A stretch of DNA of 13,756 bases from CAZAMT01 sp964486145 (lineage in GTDB: Bacteria > Bacteroidota > Bacteroidia > Bacteroidales > JAAAOM01), in assembly GCA_964486145.1 (NCBI GenBank), contig CAZAMT010000091.1:1-13756 (forward strand). The letters run 5' to 3'. Under the pieces are notes generated by a model that was not told the origin of the DNA, ran no database searches, and saw only the letters and a list, made by a program, of their open reading frames with translations. Each line of letters opens with the position of its first letter. Within the stretch, counting starts at the first letter, position 1. A program made the position numbers and the translations under genes. Below, piece after piece: positions 13,192-13,756 of the stretch.

Positions 13192-13756
13192 ATGAAAAAA
13201 TTTGTAAACAAAGCACCTTCCCGTTGGAAAGGTGTGAAAAAAACGTTCATTGTTATGAAACTAACCATTGCTATTCTGCTTATTGGAGCGCTGCAAATAA
13301 ACGCGACGGTTTATTCGCAGCAGAAAAAGTTTAATCTGACCCTCGAAAATACATCTGTGAGGGATGCGCTGAAGGAAATTGAAGAAAAAAGTGAATTCAG
13401 GTTCTTCTTCAGCGATGATCTGATCTATCTTCAAAAAGATATAAGTCTGAATGCCGATAATTCAACTGTCGATCAAATTCTTGATCACTTACTGGCAGGT
13501 TCGGATTTGACTTACAAAATATTTGAAGATAACCTTATCATTATTACGCCAAAATCAGATATCAAACAGGGACACAAAGTAGCGGGAAAAGTCACCGATC
13601 CCGAGGGCACTCCTCTACCCGGAGTAAATATTGTAGAAGTTGGCACCACCAACGGTGCTGTAACTGATTTGGACGGAAACTATTCCATCACCGTAAACTC
13701 AGAAGATGCCGTGCTGAGTTTTTCTTTTATAGGATATCTGACAGAACAAATAGAAG
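13192..13756 (+). CDS. SusC-like TonB-dependent receptor with STN domain, N-terminal part only
   Basis: The first 188 codons are present and the gene continues past the window. The product is an outer-membrane glycan importer that also signals. A hydrophobic export signal lies at about 22-43 (MKLTIAILLIGALQINATVYSQ), preceded by about 21 basic residues, so the true start may be the internal ATG at 13255. Residues about 47-115 are an STN domain (FNLTLENTSVRDALKEIEEKSEFRFFFSDD...DQILDHLLAGSDLTYKI), the part that contacts FecR in the periplasm. From about 130 comes a carboxypeptidase-regulatory-like beta-sandwich (VAGKVTDPEGTPLPGVNI...TDLDGNYSI). The plug and barrel are beyond the edge. It follows sigma and FecR genes, the standard arrangement for a trans-envelope signalling system; a SusD-like partner would be expected next. 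Confidence 0.92.
   Translation, partial: MKKFVNKAPSRWKGVKKTFIVMKLTIAILLIGALQINATVYSQQKKFNLTLENTSVRDALKEIEEKSEFRFFFSDDLIYLQKDISLNADNSTVDQILDHLLAGSDLTYKIFEDNLIIITPKSDIKQGHKVAGKVTDPEGTPLPGVNIVEVGTTNGAVTDLDGNYSITVNSEDAVLSFSFIGYLTEQIE

Noticed and set aside
1..13756. CRISPR arrays, tRNA or rRNA genes, complete insertion sequences
   Set aside because: No regularly spaced repeats, no tRNA-like cloverleaf or rRNA sequence and no transposase were found on reading both strands.

Overview
The window looks like chromosomal DNA of a polysaccharide-degrading Bacteroidota, probably a marine member of the Bacteroidales/Marinilabiliales type. The base composition is AT-rich and Shine-Dalgarno sequences are absent or weak. 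It carries a SusC-type receptor with an N-terminal STN domain, a Bacteroidetes-type ECF sigma/FecR pair, an S1 sulfatase, and a protein that joins a BNR-type beta-propeller to a GH105 domain. The placement rests on gene content only; there is no rRNA or tRNA in the window.

Left part (1-4329): a minus-strand operon runs HlyD-type adaptor, MacB/LolD-type ABC ATPase, a conserved-looking 108-residue protein of unknown function, then TolC-type outer-membrane factor. The last two genes overlap in an ATGA. No ABC permease lies in the operon. The operon appears to start from a sigma-54 (-24/-12) promoter at 4157-4172 and to end at a hairpin terminator near 87-127. Beyond that, the first codons of another minus-strand gene reach the window edge. 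The 35-406 interval holds hairpins, a 13-bp inverted repeat and an unexplained short open frame.

Centre (4330-7039): a divergent plus-strand pair encodes an NtrC-family sigma-54 activator and its membrane histidine kinase, overlapping by 11 bases. The activator, the sigma-54 promoter of the divergent exporter operon and two perfect palindromes between them make a self-contained regulatory circuit: kinase to NtrC-type activator to sigma-54 promoter to exporter.

Right part (7063-13756): this is the left end of a polysaccharide utilisation locus. An S1_7-like (iduronate-2-sulfatase-like) sulfatase is followed by an 809-residue protein with an N-terminal seven-bladed-propeller domain of the BNR_4/PL24-PL25 kind and a C-terminal GH105 unsaturated-uronyl hydrolase domain. 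Next come an ECF sigma factor, a FecR-type anti-sigma factor, and the start of a SusC-like TonB-dependent receptor that runs off the window. Sulfatase plus propeller lyase plus GH105 suggests a sulfated uronic-acid polymer such as ulvan: the lyase would cut and leave a 4,5-unsaturated uronic acid, GH105 would remove that sugar, and the sulfatase would desulfate the remainder. The STN receptor, FecR and ECF sigma would sense the glycan at the outer membrane and switch on the locus. Ulvan is an inference from domain content, not a demonstrated substrate.

Most genes are recognisable. The points that look least ordinary are the lyase-GH105 fusion, the permease-less exporter operon with its small unknown protein, and the sigma-54-like element at the end of the kinase gene just upstream of the sulfatase.
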